DNA of 64,000 bases, taken from assembly GCF_009763255.1 (NCBI RefSeq), contig NZ_WSJB01000021.1:88997-152996 (forward strand), written 5' to 3'. Below are positions 27,100 to 36,109 of the stretch, one piece after another (positions within the stretch are counted from its first letter, which is position 1; the number at the start of each line of letters is the position of its first letter). The position numbers and the translations under genes are program-made. The DNA comes from Bordetella sp. 02P26C-1 (lineage in GTDB: Bacteria; Pseudomonadota; Gammaproteobacteria; Burkholderiales; Burkholderiaceae_B). The notes under the pieces are model-generated. The model was not told the DNA's origin. It was given only the letters and a program-made list of their open reading frames with translations, and searched no databases.

Positions 27100-28073
27100 T
27101 CGGTTATGTTATTCGCCGCCTGCTATACGGCGTCCTGATCTTGATCGGGGTGAATCTATTGACCTTCATCCTGTTCTTTGCCGTCAATACGCCCGACGAT
27201 ATGGCGCGCCTGGCGATCGGTGGGCAACGTGTCAGCCAAGAGGCGATTGATCGCTGGAAAACAGAACATGGTTATGACAAGCCGCTGTTCTTTAACACCA
27301 AGGCCGAGGGCACGGATCGCGTCACGGACACGGTGTTCTATCAACGTTCGGTGCCGCTATTGACGATGGACTTTGGTTTATCCGACGGGGGGCGCGATAT
27401 CAGTCGGGAGATCAAGCTGCGAATGGGTCCGAGCCTCGCTTTGGCTATACCGACGTTCCTGCTGGGCCTTTTTGCAAGCGTCATATTTTCGCTGACCCTC
27501 GTGTATTTTCGCGCCACGAAACTCGACTTCTGGGGCGTGGTGATATGCGTGATACTGCTTTCGATATCGAGTCTTTTCTACATCATCGCAGGACAATGGT
27601 TGTTCGCGAAGATGCTGCGTCTCGTGCCGTATTCGGGCTATGTGAGTGGTATTGATATGGTCAAGTTCCTGGCCCTGCCGGTGCTCGTGGGTATTGTTGC
27701 GCGTCTGGGGCCGGAGGCGCGGTTTTATCGGGCGCTGTTTCTCGAAGAGGTGGGTAAGGACTATGTGCGTACCGCGCGCGCCAAGGGCCTGACCGAACGC
27801 GTGGTGCTGCTACGCCATGTGCTGCGCAACGCCATGCTGCCGATTTTGACCGGCACGGTCTCGGCCATTCCGTTGCTGTTCATGGGAAGCCTGATTGCCG
27901 AATCGTTCTTTGGCATTCCGGGGTTGGGTAGCTACACCATCGACGCCATCAACGCACAGGACTTCTCTATCGTGCGCGCGATGGTGTTCCTGGGCGCTGC
28001 CCTCTATATCGTCGGGCTGATTTTGGCGGATCTTTCCTACACCTTGGCTGACCCGCGCGTGCGTTTTGAGTGA
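27096..28073 (+). CDS. Peptide ABC transporter permease, DppB/YejB type
   Basis: A 325-residue inner-membrane permease. The N-terminal helix is MIGYVIRRLLYGVLILIGVN, with a characteristic periplasmic segment, then five more helices. The coupling EAA loop is KDYVRTARAKGLTERVVLLRHVLRNAMLPI, and the end of the protein carries ESFFGIPGLGSYTIDAI. It overlaps the binding-protein gene by 4 bp and the next permease gene by 4 bp (GTGA), consistent with one operon and stoichiometric translation. Confidence 0.95.
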   Translation: MIGYVIRRLLYGVLILIGVNLLTFILFFAVNTPDDMARLAIGGQRVSQEAIDRWKTEHGYDKPLFFNTKAEGTDRVTDTVFYQRSVPLLTMDFGLSDGGRDISREIKLRMGPSLALAIPTFLLGLFASVIFSLTLVYFRATKLDFWGVVICVILLSISSLFYIIAGQWLFAKMLRLVPYSGYVSGIDMVKFLALPVLVGIVARLGPEARFYRALFLEEVGKDYVRTARAKGLTERVVLLRHVLRNAMLPILTGTVSAIPLLFMGSLIAESFFGIPGLGSYTIDAINAQDFSIVRAMVFLGAALYIVGLILADLSYTLADPRVRFE

Positions 28074-29551
28074 CCGACATGCCTAAACTTGTATTTCTGT
28101 GGACGGATATTGCGCTCTTCTTGCTGGTGGCCGCCGTGCTTTGGTATGCGTGGCGCGTCAGTCGCAGTGTGAACCTGCGCGCGACGTGGGGGCGCGTGGC
28201 GCGCGACGCTTCGGCGATGAGCGCAACGGTGGTGCTGCTGGCCTTTGTAGCGGTGGGGTTGCTCGATTCGATTCATTATCGTCCGCAATTGCCGCCGGCG
28301 GCTGGAGCAGCGGCGGATGCTCCGCCCGTGTACGCGCCGGCCGTGAAATCCTTGCTCGACCGTCTGTTGGACGATACGGTGTTGACCAAGCCCGAGAGGA
28401 CCTACTCTGCGCCATTGGCGGCGCATCAGTTCACCAAGGCGACAGAGCTTATCGATGGCCACCCCGTGCGCGACTATCCGCGCCTGCGTAGCGGCGGCGC
28501 GCATCTCGGTGATCCCGAAGCCGAGCTCAGCGCTGACGTGTTGCGGCGACTGTCGTGGGGCTTGGCGGGTGGCGCCATCGTCGCTGTACTTGGGGTTCTC
28601 CTATTGGCCTGCTCACTGCGCAAATGCCACGGGGGCATGGCGGTCGCGTTGACCGCCATCGCGCGCGCTCGCACCGAATTGCCCTGGCGGGCAATGGCTA
28701 TCACCTTTGTGGTGTTAAGCCTTGTGGGCGGCGCGGTCGTGGGCTTGGCTAGCGGATATCACGTATTCGGCACCGACCGCACTGGCAACGATGTGTTATG
28801 GCAAGCCTTGAAAAGCATACGCACGGCGCTAGTGATCGGCAGCCTGACCACCGTGGCGATGCTGCCGCCGGCGATCGGGTTCGGGCTCGCGGCCGGTTAT
28901 TTCAAGGGCAAGGTCGACGATGCGATCCAGTACATCTACACCACGCTGACTTCGATTCCGGGCGTGCTGCTGGTGGCGGCCTGCGCGCTGATGATGCAGG
29001 TCTACATCGATACGCATCCCGACCTCTTCGATACCTCCGCCGCGCGCGCGGATTTGCGTTTATTCATGCTGTGCATGATTCTGGGGCTCACAGGTTGGTC
29101 GGGATTATGCCGCCTACTGCGCGCCGAGGTGTTGAAGCTACGCGAGCTGGAATACGTGCAGGCCGCACGCGCATTCGGCGTCTCGCATTGGCGCATCATG
29201 CGCAGGCATCTCTTGCCGAATGTGATGCACCTGGTGCTGATCACCATGGCGTTGGAATTTTCTGGCTTGGTACTGTATGAGGCCGTGCTGTCGTATCTGG
29301 GGATAGGCGTGGACCCTGGCATGAATTCGTTCGGTTCCATGATCGACAGTGCCCGTTTCGAGATGTCGCGCGATCCTATGGTGTGGTGGAATCTGTTGAC
29401 GGCGTTCATCTTCATGCTGGCTCTGGTGCTATCGGCCAATCTATTTGCCGATGCCGTGCGCGAGGCTTTCGACCCACGCACGCGACGTTATCGGGTCAAA
29501 CTAGGCTCCACGAAAGCGGTGGCGTCTTCCAACAAAGGGGCGGCAGCATGA
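28070..29551 (+). CDS. Peptide ABC transporter permease, DppC/YejE type, with N-terminal extension
   Basis: A 493-residue permease, about 150-190 residues longer than typical DppC. The extension holds a first helix (IALFLLVAAVLWYAWRVS), a second near 45-62, a periplasmic Pro-rich loop (about 70-160) and a helix near 165-180. The standard core follows: VFGTDRTGNDVLWQALKSIR, then the EAA loop ELEYVQAARAFGVSHWRIMRRHLLPNVMH, and LSYLGIGVDPGMNSFGSMI. Start GTG 28070 overlaps the upstream stop; ATG 28079 is an alternative. The stop overlaps the ATPase start. Confidence 0.93.
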   Translation: MTDMPKLVFLWTDIALFLLVAAVLWYAWRVSRSVNLRATWGRVARDASAMSATVVLLAFVAVGLLDSIHYRPQLPPAAGAAADAPPVYAPAVKSLLDRLLDDTVLTKPERTYSAPLAAHQFTKATELIDGHPVRDYPRLRSGGAHLGDPEAELSADVLRRLSWGLAGGAIVAVLGVLLLACSLRKCHGGMAVALTAIARARTELPWRAMAITFVVLSLVGGAVVGLASGYHVFGTDRTGNDVLWQALKSIRTALVIGSLTTVAMLPPAIGFGLAAGYFKGKVDDAIQYIYTTLTSIPGVLLVAACALMMQVYIDTHPDLFDTSAARADLRLFMLCMILGLTGWSGLCRLLRAEVLKLRELEYVQAARAFGVSHWRIMRRHLLPNVMHLVLITMALEFSGLVLYEAVLSYLGIGVDPGMNSFGSMIDSARFEMSRDPMVWWNLLTAFIFMLALVLSANLFADAVREAFDPRTRRYRVKLGSTKAVASSNKGAAA

Positions 29552-31266
29552 ATGCCTCATCGCCATCACTGCTCTCGATCGACGGACTGGAAGTCGCCAT
29601 CGCTGGTGAACAAGGGCTGACGCATGCGGTGAAACGGTTGCAGCTTGCCATCGAACGGGGCGAGACCTTTGCGTTAGTGGGTGAGTCGGGATGCGGCAAG
29701 AGCATGACCGCCATGGCCTTGTTGCGCTTGTTGCCCGACGCGGCCCGCATTGTCGCCGGTCAAGTCGCGCTGGAAGGGTTGGATCTGAATCGTTTGCCAG
29801 AAAGTCAGATGCGCGGCGTGCGTGGCGGGCGTATCGGCATTATTTTCCAGGAGCCTTCGACCAGCCTGAATCCCGTGATGCGCGTAGGCGATCAGATCAT
29901 GGAGACCCTGCTTGCGCATACACCGCTACGCGGTAACGCGGCCCGCGCGCGAGCCATCGAGTGGTTGCGTCGAGTAGGCATCCCCGAACCCGAACGCCGT
30001 ATTGACGATTTTCCCTTTCAGTTCTCCGGCGGGCAAAAGCAGCGCATCATGATCGCTATCGCGTTGGCGGCGGAGCCTGCGTTGTTGATTGCCGATGAGC
30101 CGACCACCGCGCTCGATGTCACCGTACAGGCGCAGGTGCTGGATCTGCTGGCCGAGATACAGCGCGAAATGGGCATGGCGATTCTGTTGATCACCCACGA
30201 CCTGGCCGTGGTGCGTCATGTCGCTCAACACGTTGCGTTGATGCGCGCGGGCGAGATCGTCGAAAGCGCGGCGGCCGATGAGTTCTTTGCCAATCCCAAA
30301 CATCCCTACGCCCGCGAGCTTTTCGCGGCGATACCGACGTACGAGAAGCGAGGGCGGCCGTTGTCGGCTGTGTCTGTCACCCCTGCTGCCGTGGTAGCGA
30401 CGACGCAGCAGAACAATGACGCTATATCTCAGGATACGACTGCATCGCGCGCTGCCGGCGACCACGGCGTTGGCGAAATCATCCTTGAAGTGCAGGACTT
30501 GCTCGTCCATTATCCTGTGCGCAAAGGATTGCTGCGGCGCATTGACTCCTGGGTTCAGGCCGTCAATAGCGTCACCTTTGATCTGCGTGCGGGCGAGACG
30601 CTGGCACTCTTGGGCGAATCAGGCTGCGGCAAGACGACCACGGGCAAAGCACTGCTGCGCCTCATCAGCGGCGCCAAGATCACCGGACGAGCGCTACTTA
30701 ACGGACAAGACCTGCTGAGCGCTGGCCCGGGTGAGTTGCGGCGTTTGCGGCAGGACATACAGATCGTTTTTCAAGATCCATTCGCTTCGCTCAATCCACG
30801 CATGCGCGTAGGCGAAATTCTCGATGAAGGCATCGCCTCGCTGCGCCCCGATATGTCGCCAGCGGCACGGGCGGCACGGACGCAGCGGTTGCTACAACGC
30901 GTGGGCTTGCCCGCCAATGCTCATCAACGTTACCCCCATGAGTTCTCTGGTGGGCAGCGGCAACGCATCGCCATCGCGCGTGCGTTGGCGGTGGAGCCCA
31001 AGGTACTGATTTGCGATGAGCCTACATCGGCCCTCGATGTTTCGGTACAAGCGCAGATTCTCGACCTCTTACGCGAATTGCAGGCCGAGCTGGGCATCGC
31101 GTATCTGTTTATCACGCACAACTTTGGCGTAGTCGAATATCTCGCCGACCGGATTGCCATTATGCATGGCGGTCGCATCGTCGAATCGGGATCGGCGGAT
31201 GCCGTTCTGCACGCGCCGCAGCATGACATGACTCGCCGATTGCTTGCGGCGGTGCCGCGGCTCTGA
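29548..31266 (+). CDS. Fused dual ATP-binding protein of peptide ABC transporter (YejF-like)
   Basis: A 572-residue protein with two complete ABC ATPase domains, the equivalent of DppD plus DppF. Domain 1: Walker A GESGCGKSMTA, signature FSGGQKQRIMIAIAL, Walker B LLIADEPTTALDV. Domain 2: Walker A GESGCGKTTTG, signature FSGGQRQRIAIARAL, Walker B LICDEPTSALDV, and IVFQDPFASLNPRM. Start ATG 29548 overlaps the permease stop (ATGA); the frame extends upstream inside the permease gene and is not coding there. It powers the importer encoded by the three genes upstream. Confidence 0.95.
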   Translation: MNASSPSLLSIDGLEVAIAGEQGLTHAVKRLQLAIERGETFALVGESGCGKSMTAMALLRLLPDAARIVAGQVALEGLDLNRLPESQMRGVRGGRIGIIFQEPSTSLNPVMRVGDQIMETLLAHTPLRGNAARARAIEWLRRVGIPEPERRIDDFPFQFSGGQKQRIMIAIALAAEPALLIADEPTTALDVTVQAQVLDLLAEIQREMGMAILLITHDLAVVRHVAQHVALMRAGEIVESAAADEFFANPKHPYARELFAAIPTYEKRGRPLSAVSVTPAAVVATTQQNNDAISQDTTASRAAGDHGVGEIILEVQDLLVHYPVRKGLLRRIDSWVQAVNSVTFDLRAGETLALLGESGCGKTTTGKALLRLISGAKITGRALLNGQDLLSAGPGELRRLRQDIQIVFQDPFASLNPRMRVGEILDEGIASLRPDMSPAARAARTQRLLQRVGLPANAHQRYPHEFSGGQRQRIAIARALAVEPKVLICDEPTSALDVSVQAQILDLLRELQAELGIAYLFITHNFGVVEYLADRIAIMHGGRIVESGSADAVLHAPQHDMTRRLLAAVPRL

Positions 31267-31790
31267 ATATTCGGATAATCCGCCGAATAATTCGCAAATG
31301 TTTCGCAGGTTTTATGTGTATCTTCGCGCCTAATGGTATTTACTAATTGTTGAATCTATTGCGATATTAGCTAATACATTCATGCGTACTTTGTAGCGAG
31401 AATATGCTACCGAAACTTTTAGTGTCGGATGTCAATGCATATATCCGTTAGTTGCGCATATGCAACGAGTATTAAAGATTTTTAACGTGGAAGCTTTTTT
31501 ACCTAAAGTAAAAAACGTACAATTTGATAACGTTAATATCGGCAGAATTCATCACGTTCGGACACATTTGACGCCAGGTGCGCCAGCTCCTTCTACCCCA
31601 GTCACGGGGGTGCTCAAGCGAGCGGTTGCACCGAGTTCTCCCAAAGATGCTGCTGTCTCTAGCGGATCCCAGCGCGAGGTGGGTAGGGTCGGTGGCTATG
31701 GTTGGCAAACGTGTTCTAGGTAAGAGGTCGCTTCCGGTCGCCGCGGTGTTCATTGCTGGCGCAGGGATGAGTTGTGTTTGCTTGATTTGA
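31267..31790. other. AT-rich non-coding interval before the Tad locus
   Basis: No protein family is recognisable here. The stretch 31270-31520 is markedly more A+T-rich than its surroundings and holds small dyads such as GTTGC/GCAAC around 31451-31466 and TAACGTTA near 31528. An open frame at 31460-31723 (87 codons) and a 30-codon one at 31699-31791 (hydrophobic, SLPVAAVFIAGAGMSC) lack convincing ribosome sites. It probably contains the Tad operon promoter region. Confidence 0.5.
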
Positions 31791-31913
31791 ATATGGCAGC
31801 GTTATTCGCTGCCGTATGAGTGCTTCGGTGGGCACGTTTCGGTGCACGCCGAAGTGTACGAATCCGACGCGTTGTCTCGCGACAACGCGCTGGCGAGTCC
31901 CCGGTATTCCGGG
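31791..31913 (+). promoter_or_regulatory. Hairpin-rich leader upstream of flp
   Basis: Four potential stem-loops lie within 123 bp ahead of the pilin gene: ATATGGCAGCG / CGCTGCCGTAT (31791-31817), TTCGG / CCGAA (31838-31853), CGCGTTGTC / GACAACGCG with tetraloop TCGC (31868-31889) and CCCGG / CCGGG (31900-31913). None matches a riboswitch consensus I know, including cyclic-di-GMP types. They may stabilise or control the abundant pilin mRNA. Confidence 0.4.
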
Positions 31914-31986
31914 AGGGTACGGGCTGATGTGCCTATGGCGGTGTCAGTCTGTGGGTTTGTGCGTGCATGAGCATTGGAGATAGCAA

Positions 31987-32148
31987 ATGAAAGAGCAACT
32001 GCTGAAGTTTTGGAATGACGAAGAGGGCGTGACCACGTTGGAATACGCCATTCTGGCTGCTGTGTTGGTGATTGGGGTGTACGGTGCCATTCAGGCGTTC
32101 GGTGTCAGTCTGACCGCCCTCTTTAATGACCTCGCAAGCAAAGTGTAG
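31987..32148 (+). CDS. flp: Flp-family type IVb pilin
   Basis: A 53-residue pilin subunit. The short leader MKEQLLKFWNDEEG ends in the prepilin site G/VTTLE with Glu at +5, followed by the hydrophobic helix TLEYAILAAVLVIGVYGAI and a short tail (FNDLASKV). GGAG lies 7 bases before the ATG. It is cleaved and assembled into Flp fibres by the Tad machinery encoded downstream. As the first gene of the locus, after a structured leader, it is probably the most highly expressed one. Confidence 0.95.
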   Translation: MKEQLLKFWNDEEGVTTLEYAILAAVLVIGVYGAIQAFGVSLTALFNDLASKV

Positions 32149-32296
32149 TAACGCACTTACTAGCAGGGTGTGGGTTCAGCACTCATGATGTGCTTGCTGA
32201 GTGCACCTGCTTCAGCACCGCGCCCCCCCGCCTGCAACCAGCGGCGCACGCCGCTGGCCAGCGGCACATCGTCAAGGTAAACATAGGGGTCCAGCA

Positions 32297-32779
32297 TTGT
32301 CAGTAGGAGATTGGTTGTGGTGGCTGTTATTCGTGCTGTGGAATCTCTCCGTCACGTTCTCCGATTGGCATCGTCGAAAAATTCCAAATCCTTTGATCGT
32401 GGTGGCAGCAGGCTTGCAGTTGTTGTGGGCCGGCAGCGCCATGCTCGATATCGGCTGGCGATTTCCACCGTTGTGGCCCGGCTGGACCATGAGCATGCTG
32501 GGGATGTTGGCTGCATTCCTGTTTCTGCCGCTATGGACGCGCCGGGTAATGGGCGCGGGCGACATCAAGCTCATGGCCGTCTACGGTCTGATGTTTGGCC
32601 CCATCGGTCTGGCATGGATCATCGCGGCGGGGAGCCTGCTCGCAGGCTTGCACGGCGTGCTATTTATCACTATCAGCCGTGTTTGGACTCTGCCCGAAAA
32701 ACTTCGGCACATCCCGTATGGCGCCTATCTGGCGCTCGGCGCCATGAGCGTGGCGCCTACGTGCTTGAGTTCGCTCTGA
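32297..32779 (+). CDS. tadV: Prepilin peptidase, TadV/CpaA type
   Basis: About 160 residues. An aspartic membrane peptidase that cleaves Flp and the TadE/F leaders. The catalytic pair is Asp in TFSDWHRRKIPN and Asp in VMGAGDIKLMA (the GxGD motif), surrounded by hydrophobic helices. No ATG is in place: TTG at 32297 has a GGGG-type site upstream, and TTG at 32315 follows AGGAG by 5 bases, so the start lies at one of these. The frame is open further upstream without hydrophobic or conserved sequence. Its 3' end overlaps the TadE-like gene. Confidence 0.88.
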   Translation: MSVGDWLWWLLFVLWNLSVTFSDWHRRKIPNPLIVVAAGLQLLWAGSAMLDIGWRFPPLWPGWTMSMLGMLAAFLFLPLWTRRVMGAGDIKLMAVYGLMFGPIGLAWIIAAGSLLAGLHGVLFITISRVWTLPEKLRHIPYGAYLALGAMSVAPTCLSSL

Positions 32780-33213
32780 CCTTCATGGCGTTGTTCTTCG
32801 TGCTCTATTTGGGCGTGACCTATGGCTTGATCATGATGGCGCAGCAGTCCTTGAACCTTGCCGCGCACGATGGCGCGCGCAAGGCGTTGCAGTGGCAAGG
32901 CGGTGCCAATCATATGCAGTTGCGTGCCAATGAGGCATTGGCAACGGTACAGGCGCACGCCGACTGGATCCGCGACGTATCGGGCGCGCCTTTGGATGTC
33001 GTCGTATGCGGTAAAGACGGCAGACTGAGTTCGGCCGGAGACCTTACGTGCAGTGGCGAGACGCCAGCTTCCGATGAGCTGGTGGTTCTGGTGCGTTATC
33101 GATATGGCGCGCACCCCTTGGCGCCAAAGCTGGCATTCATCGCCGACGCTTTGCTCCCCGCTACTCTGACCGCACGCGTGCCGGTGCGCTTGAGCGACCT
33201 GGGGGCCAGCTAG
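32683..33213 (+). CDS. tadE: TadE-like pseudopilin
   Basis: About 176 residues from the TTG proposed here. The prepilin signature RHERG/AYVLEFALTFMALFFVLYLG has Gly-1 and Glu+5, then a helix and the TadE-like body (LNLAAHDGARKAL). The signature lies upstream of the first conventional start in frame (GTG 32761), so translation must begin earlier, inside the end of the peptidase gene. TTG 32683 supplies a basic leader, but no SD is seen. Start is therefore uncertain. It is a minor pilin needed for fibre assembly in characterised Tad systems. Confidence 0.72.
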   Translation: MDSARKTSAHPVWRLSGARRHERGAYVLEFALTFMALFFVLYLGVTYGLIMMAQQSLNLAAHDGARKALQWQGGANHMQLRANEALATVQAHADWIRDVSGAPLDVVVCGKDGRLSSAGDLTCSGETPASDELVVLVRYRYGAHPLAPKLAFIADALLPATLTARVPVRLSDLGAS

Positions 33214-33214
33214 G

Positions 33215-33706
33215 GTGCAGCATTTGCCTTCGTATTTGCATCGACCCTGTAGACGGTCCCAACGTGGCGTGGCCGCCATGGAATTTGCCCTGGTGGTGAC
33301 CACGCTCGTCCTCATCGTGACGGCACTCATAGGATATGGCGCGCTCTTCTGGGCAAAACAGCATTTGTCGGCAGCGGCAGGCGAGGGCGCGCGGGCCGGA
33401 CTGCATGCCAGCTATTCGGGCCGAGACAACGTGCAGGCCGCTTCATGCGAGGTGGCAGCCAACGTTTTCGGCACAGCATCGGCGGTTCAATGCACGGCGA
33501 CGCCGCAGCCATGTCAGTGGCTTGGTGCCGGTGGCATGGTGGCCGAGTGCATCGCGGTCGCGTTGAGCTATGACGTCGCACAGTGGCCCATGCTGGAATC
33601 ATTCAAGCAGTTGTTGAGGTTCGCCGCCGGTGAACACGCCGAATCATGGATTCCTTCTCGACTAGTCGCCCGCGCGATCATTCAAATTAAACAGGACCCC
33701 CTATGA
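33215..33706 (+). CDS. tadF: TadE/TadF-like pseudopilin
   Basis: A 163-residue minor pilin. The basic leader ends in SQRG/VAAMEFALVVTTLVLIVTALIGYG (Gly-1, Glu+5), followed by a body containing KQHLSAAAGEGARAGL and two Cys pairs that could form disulfides. The GTG start lies one base after the previous stop, and its own stop overlaps the rcpC start (ATGA), indicating tight coupling within the Tad operon. Assignment between TadE and TadF subtypes is tentative. Confidence 0.87.
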   Translation: MQHLPSYLHRPCRRSQRGVAAMEFALVVTTLVLIVTALIGYGALFWAKQHLSAAAGEGARAGLHASYSGRDNVQAASCEVAANVFGTASAVQCTATPQPCQWLGAGGMVAECIAVALSYDVAQWPMLESFKQLLRFAAGEHAESWIPSRLVARAIIQIKQDPL

Positions 33707-34674
33707 CTGGTGTCAGCAGAATCTTTGCGGCAATTTTATTGATAGCAGGTGTTGTCCTTGCAGCCCTGGCTTATTACCTCGTGCGTCGTCCCGCGCCGCC
33801 TCCCGTCGCCGCGCCGGCACCCGTGGCACAGGCCGCAGCGGCTCCGGTAGAGCCGCCCGTACCGCAAGCGAAGTATCCCGTCGTATTGGCCGCCACCGAC
33901 ATCCAGGCCGGCACACGACTGGAGCCGGATATGTTAAAGGTCGAACAGTGGCCCGTAGCATTGTCCCAAGGTTATGCGCAGCCCGAAGCGTTGGCCGGCG
34001 AAGTCGCAAGGCTGGATATTGCCGCCGGCGAGCCCGTGACCAATCAGTTGTTGGCCCAGGGTCTGTCCAAGCAGCTGCGTTCCGGAGAGCGCGCGGTAGC
34101 CGTGCCAGTCGACGAAGTCTCCGGCGCGGGCAATCGCGTGATGCCCGGCGATCTCGTGGACGTCTTCTTTGCGTTGAAGAAAAGCGACGAGGTAGCCGGC
34201 TCACAAGTTCGCTTACTGCAGTCCCGTGTGCGCGTGCTGGCGTATGGCGCGCAGACTGTGGACGGCCCGCCCGCCACGGATGCCAAGTCGCAGCAGCGCG
34301 GCGCACAGACGCAAACCCAAACCCAGGCCCGCTCGGCGATCCTGGCCGTACCGGTCAGTGACGTCAATGAACTGATGCTGGCCAGTAAATCGGGCCAGTT
34401 GCAGCTGGCGCTGCGATCCCCCGTAGACGACGAGGTTCCGGATCGCCAGTTGTTCGTTGCCCGCCAACCCGTCATGCCTACGGTGGCAGGTCTGACAGCC
34501 GAGCAGCGTGACCAGCTAAACAGCGGTGTGAACCGCGCATACGCCGGCGAAAGCCTGGCGCAGCTGGATCGCCCCGCTGAGGAACCCGCGAAACGCCAGG
34601 CGGCGCGTAGCGGTGGCACGGGACGAACGATAGAAATCGTGCGCGGCGACAGCACTCAGCATGTGCGGTACTGA
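33703..34674 (+). CDS. cpaB: Flp pilus assembly protein RcpC/CpaB
   Basis: A 323-residue protein with an N-terminal anchor (ILLIAGVVLAALAYYLV), a Pro/Ala-rich linker and an SAF domain from about residue 60 (YPVVLAATDIQAGTRLEPDML). The remainder carries VAVPVDEVSGAGNRVMPGDLVDVFF, the typical RcpC/CpaB core. In known Tad systems it is periplasmic and associates with the secretin pore. It overlaps tadF by 4 bp and is followed by the secretin gene. Confidence 0.93.
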   Translation: MTGVSRIFAAILLIAGVVLAALAYYLVRRPAPPPVAAPAPVAQAAAAPVEPPVPQAKYPVVLAATDIQAGTRLEPDMLKVEQWPVALSQGYAQPEALAGEVARLDIAAGEPVTNQLLAQGLSKQLRSGERAVAVPVDEVSGAGNRVMPGDLVDVFFALKKSDEVAGSQVRLLQSRVRVLAYGAQTVDGPPATDAKSQQRGAQTQTQTQARSAILAVPVSDVNELMLASKSGQLQLALRSPVDDEVPDRQLFVARQPVMPTVAGLTAEQRDQLNSGVNRAYAGESLAQLDRPAEEPAKRQAARSGGTGRTIEIVRGDSTQHVRY

Positions 34675-34723
34675 TCAGTTTCCCTTCCGACTCTCTGCAA
34701 TATCCATCTCCAGGTTGATTCGA

Positions 34724-36094
34724 ATGAAACGCGGCGCGCAGTTTTTGGTAGTTTGTTCGATGCTAAGTGCAGCAGGCACTCTTTTTGCCGACGCGGCGCA
34801 CGCGCAGAGTTCACCCACGACCACGGCGGTGGCCGCCGCATCTAACGATATCGCGGTGCCCTTAAAGGGTCAGCATCTGCTGCCCTTGCAAGGACGACCC
34901 ACCCGTATCGCCGTGGCCGATCCTAGTGTGGCCGATGTAAAAATCCTGCCCGCCTCGGCCGGCCGTCCCGCAGCCGTCTTGTTGATCGGCAAACAGCCCG
35001 GTACAACGCAAGTCCAAATATGGGCAGCCAATAGCCGTGAGGCCTTGAAATGGACCGTACGCGTAGGCGGCGCCGTGCAAAGCGCGATGTCCACGCGCGG
35101 GGTGGCAACGGATACACATATCGACGTTGCGGGCCAGCATGCGCTAGTGTCGGGGCATGCCGAGTCCGCCTTGGATCATCAGCGCGCCGTGAAGGCGGCC
35201 GGCGCCACGGTGGGCGATGCGAATGTCGTTGACGTGGCAACAATAGGTACGGGCGGCGTCGTGCAGGTCGAGGTGAAAGTCGTCGAGGTATCCCGCACCG
35301 CGTTGAAACAGGTCGGTCTTAGCATGTCGGGCACGGCAGGGGGATGGAGTCTGGGATCGTCTACTGCACCGGATAATATGGCGCTCGCCGGATCGTTAGC
35401 CAGCGGTATCGGCAGTGGTTTCAGCGCCATGTTCAACTCCAACCATTTTTCTTCGTCGCTGCGTCTACTGCAAAGCAACGGCATGGCGCGCGTACTAGCG
35501 GAGCCCACCCTAGTGGCCCTAAGCGGCCAGAGCGCGAGCTTTCTTGCTGGCGGCGAGATCCCTATCCCGGTGGCAGCAGGCCTGGGTACCCAGACCGTGG
35601 AGTTCAAGCCATTCGGGATAGGCCTGAGCGTCACGCCGACTGTGCTATCCAAAGACCGCATTGCGTTGAAAGTGGCTCCTGAGGCCAGCGAACTGGACTA
35701 TGGCAACGGCATTGCGATCATGAACGATTCGGGGTCTACGCTGATCCCCGCGATCCGTACGCGCCGTGCCGACACGATGGTCGAATTGGGCGACGGGGAA
35801 AGCTTTCTCATCAGCGGATTGGTATCTCGCCAAACCAAGGCCGCGGTAAACAAGGTGCCTTTCCTCGGGGAACTGCCCATCATCGGCGCGTTCTTCCGCG
35901 GCATGGAGTATTCGCAAGAAGAGCGCGAGCTCGTGATCCTGGTCACGCCGCGTCTGGTCAGACCGATAGCGCGAGGCGTCAATCTGCCATTGCCCGGTGA
36001 ACAGCAAGAGCGGCCGGACACGATGACTAACGCGTGGGGCTATTACATGCTGGGGCCCGTTAGCGGCCAACAGGCACCAGGATTCTCGCGCTAA
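34724..36094 (+). CDS. cpaC: Tad secretin RcpA/CpaC
   Basis: A 456-residue outer-membrane secretin with a signal peptide (MKRGAQFLVVCSMLSAAGTLFADAAHA). The N-terminal pilus-secretin N domain has LLPLQGRPTRIAVADPSVADVKIL and a BON-like stretch near 150-190. The secretin homology region includes EVKVVEVSRTALKQVGLSM, VLAEPTLVALSGQSASFLAGGEIPIPV and ESFLISGLVSRQTKAAVNKVPFLGELPIIGAFFR. It forms the pore through which the Flp fibre exits. ATG 34724 is used because it gives a standard signal peptide. Confidence 0.95.
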   Translation: MKRGAQFLVVCSMLSAAGTLFADAAHAQSSPTTTAVAAASNDIAVPLKGQHLLPLQGRPTRIAVADPSVADVKILPASAGRPAAVLLIGKQPGTTQVQIWAANSREALKWTVRVGGAVQSAMSTRGVATDTHIDVAGQHALVSGHAESALDHQRAVKAAGATVGDANVVDVATIGTGGVVQVEVKVVEVSRTALKQVGLSMSGTAGGWSLGSSTAPDNMALAGSLASGIGSGFSAMFNSNHFSSSLRLLQSNGMARVLAEPTLVALSGQSASFLAGGEIPIPVAAGLGTQTVEFKPFGIGLSVTPTVLSKDRIALKVAPEASELDYGNGIAIMNDSGSTLIPAIRTRRADTMVELGDGESFLISGLVSRQTKAAVNKVPFLGELPIIGAFFRGMEYSQEERELVILVTPRLVRPIARGVNLPLPGEQQERPDTMTNAWGYYMLGPVSGQQAPGFSR

Positions 36095-36109
36095 GTTTGC
36101 GGCGAAATA

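Noticed and set aside
31460..31723. 87-codon gene in the gap before flp
   Set aside because: No family resemblance, poor ribosome site, and composition changes midway; reported only as part of the non-coding interval.
31791..31913. Cyclic-di-GMP riboswitch ahead of the Tad operon
   Set aside because: Hairpins are present but the conserved GGGCAAACC-type core and receptor loops are not found.
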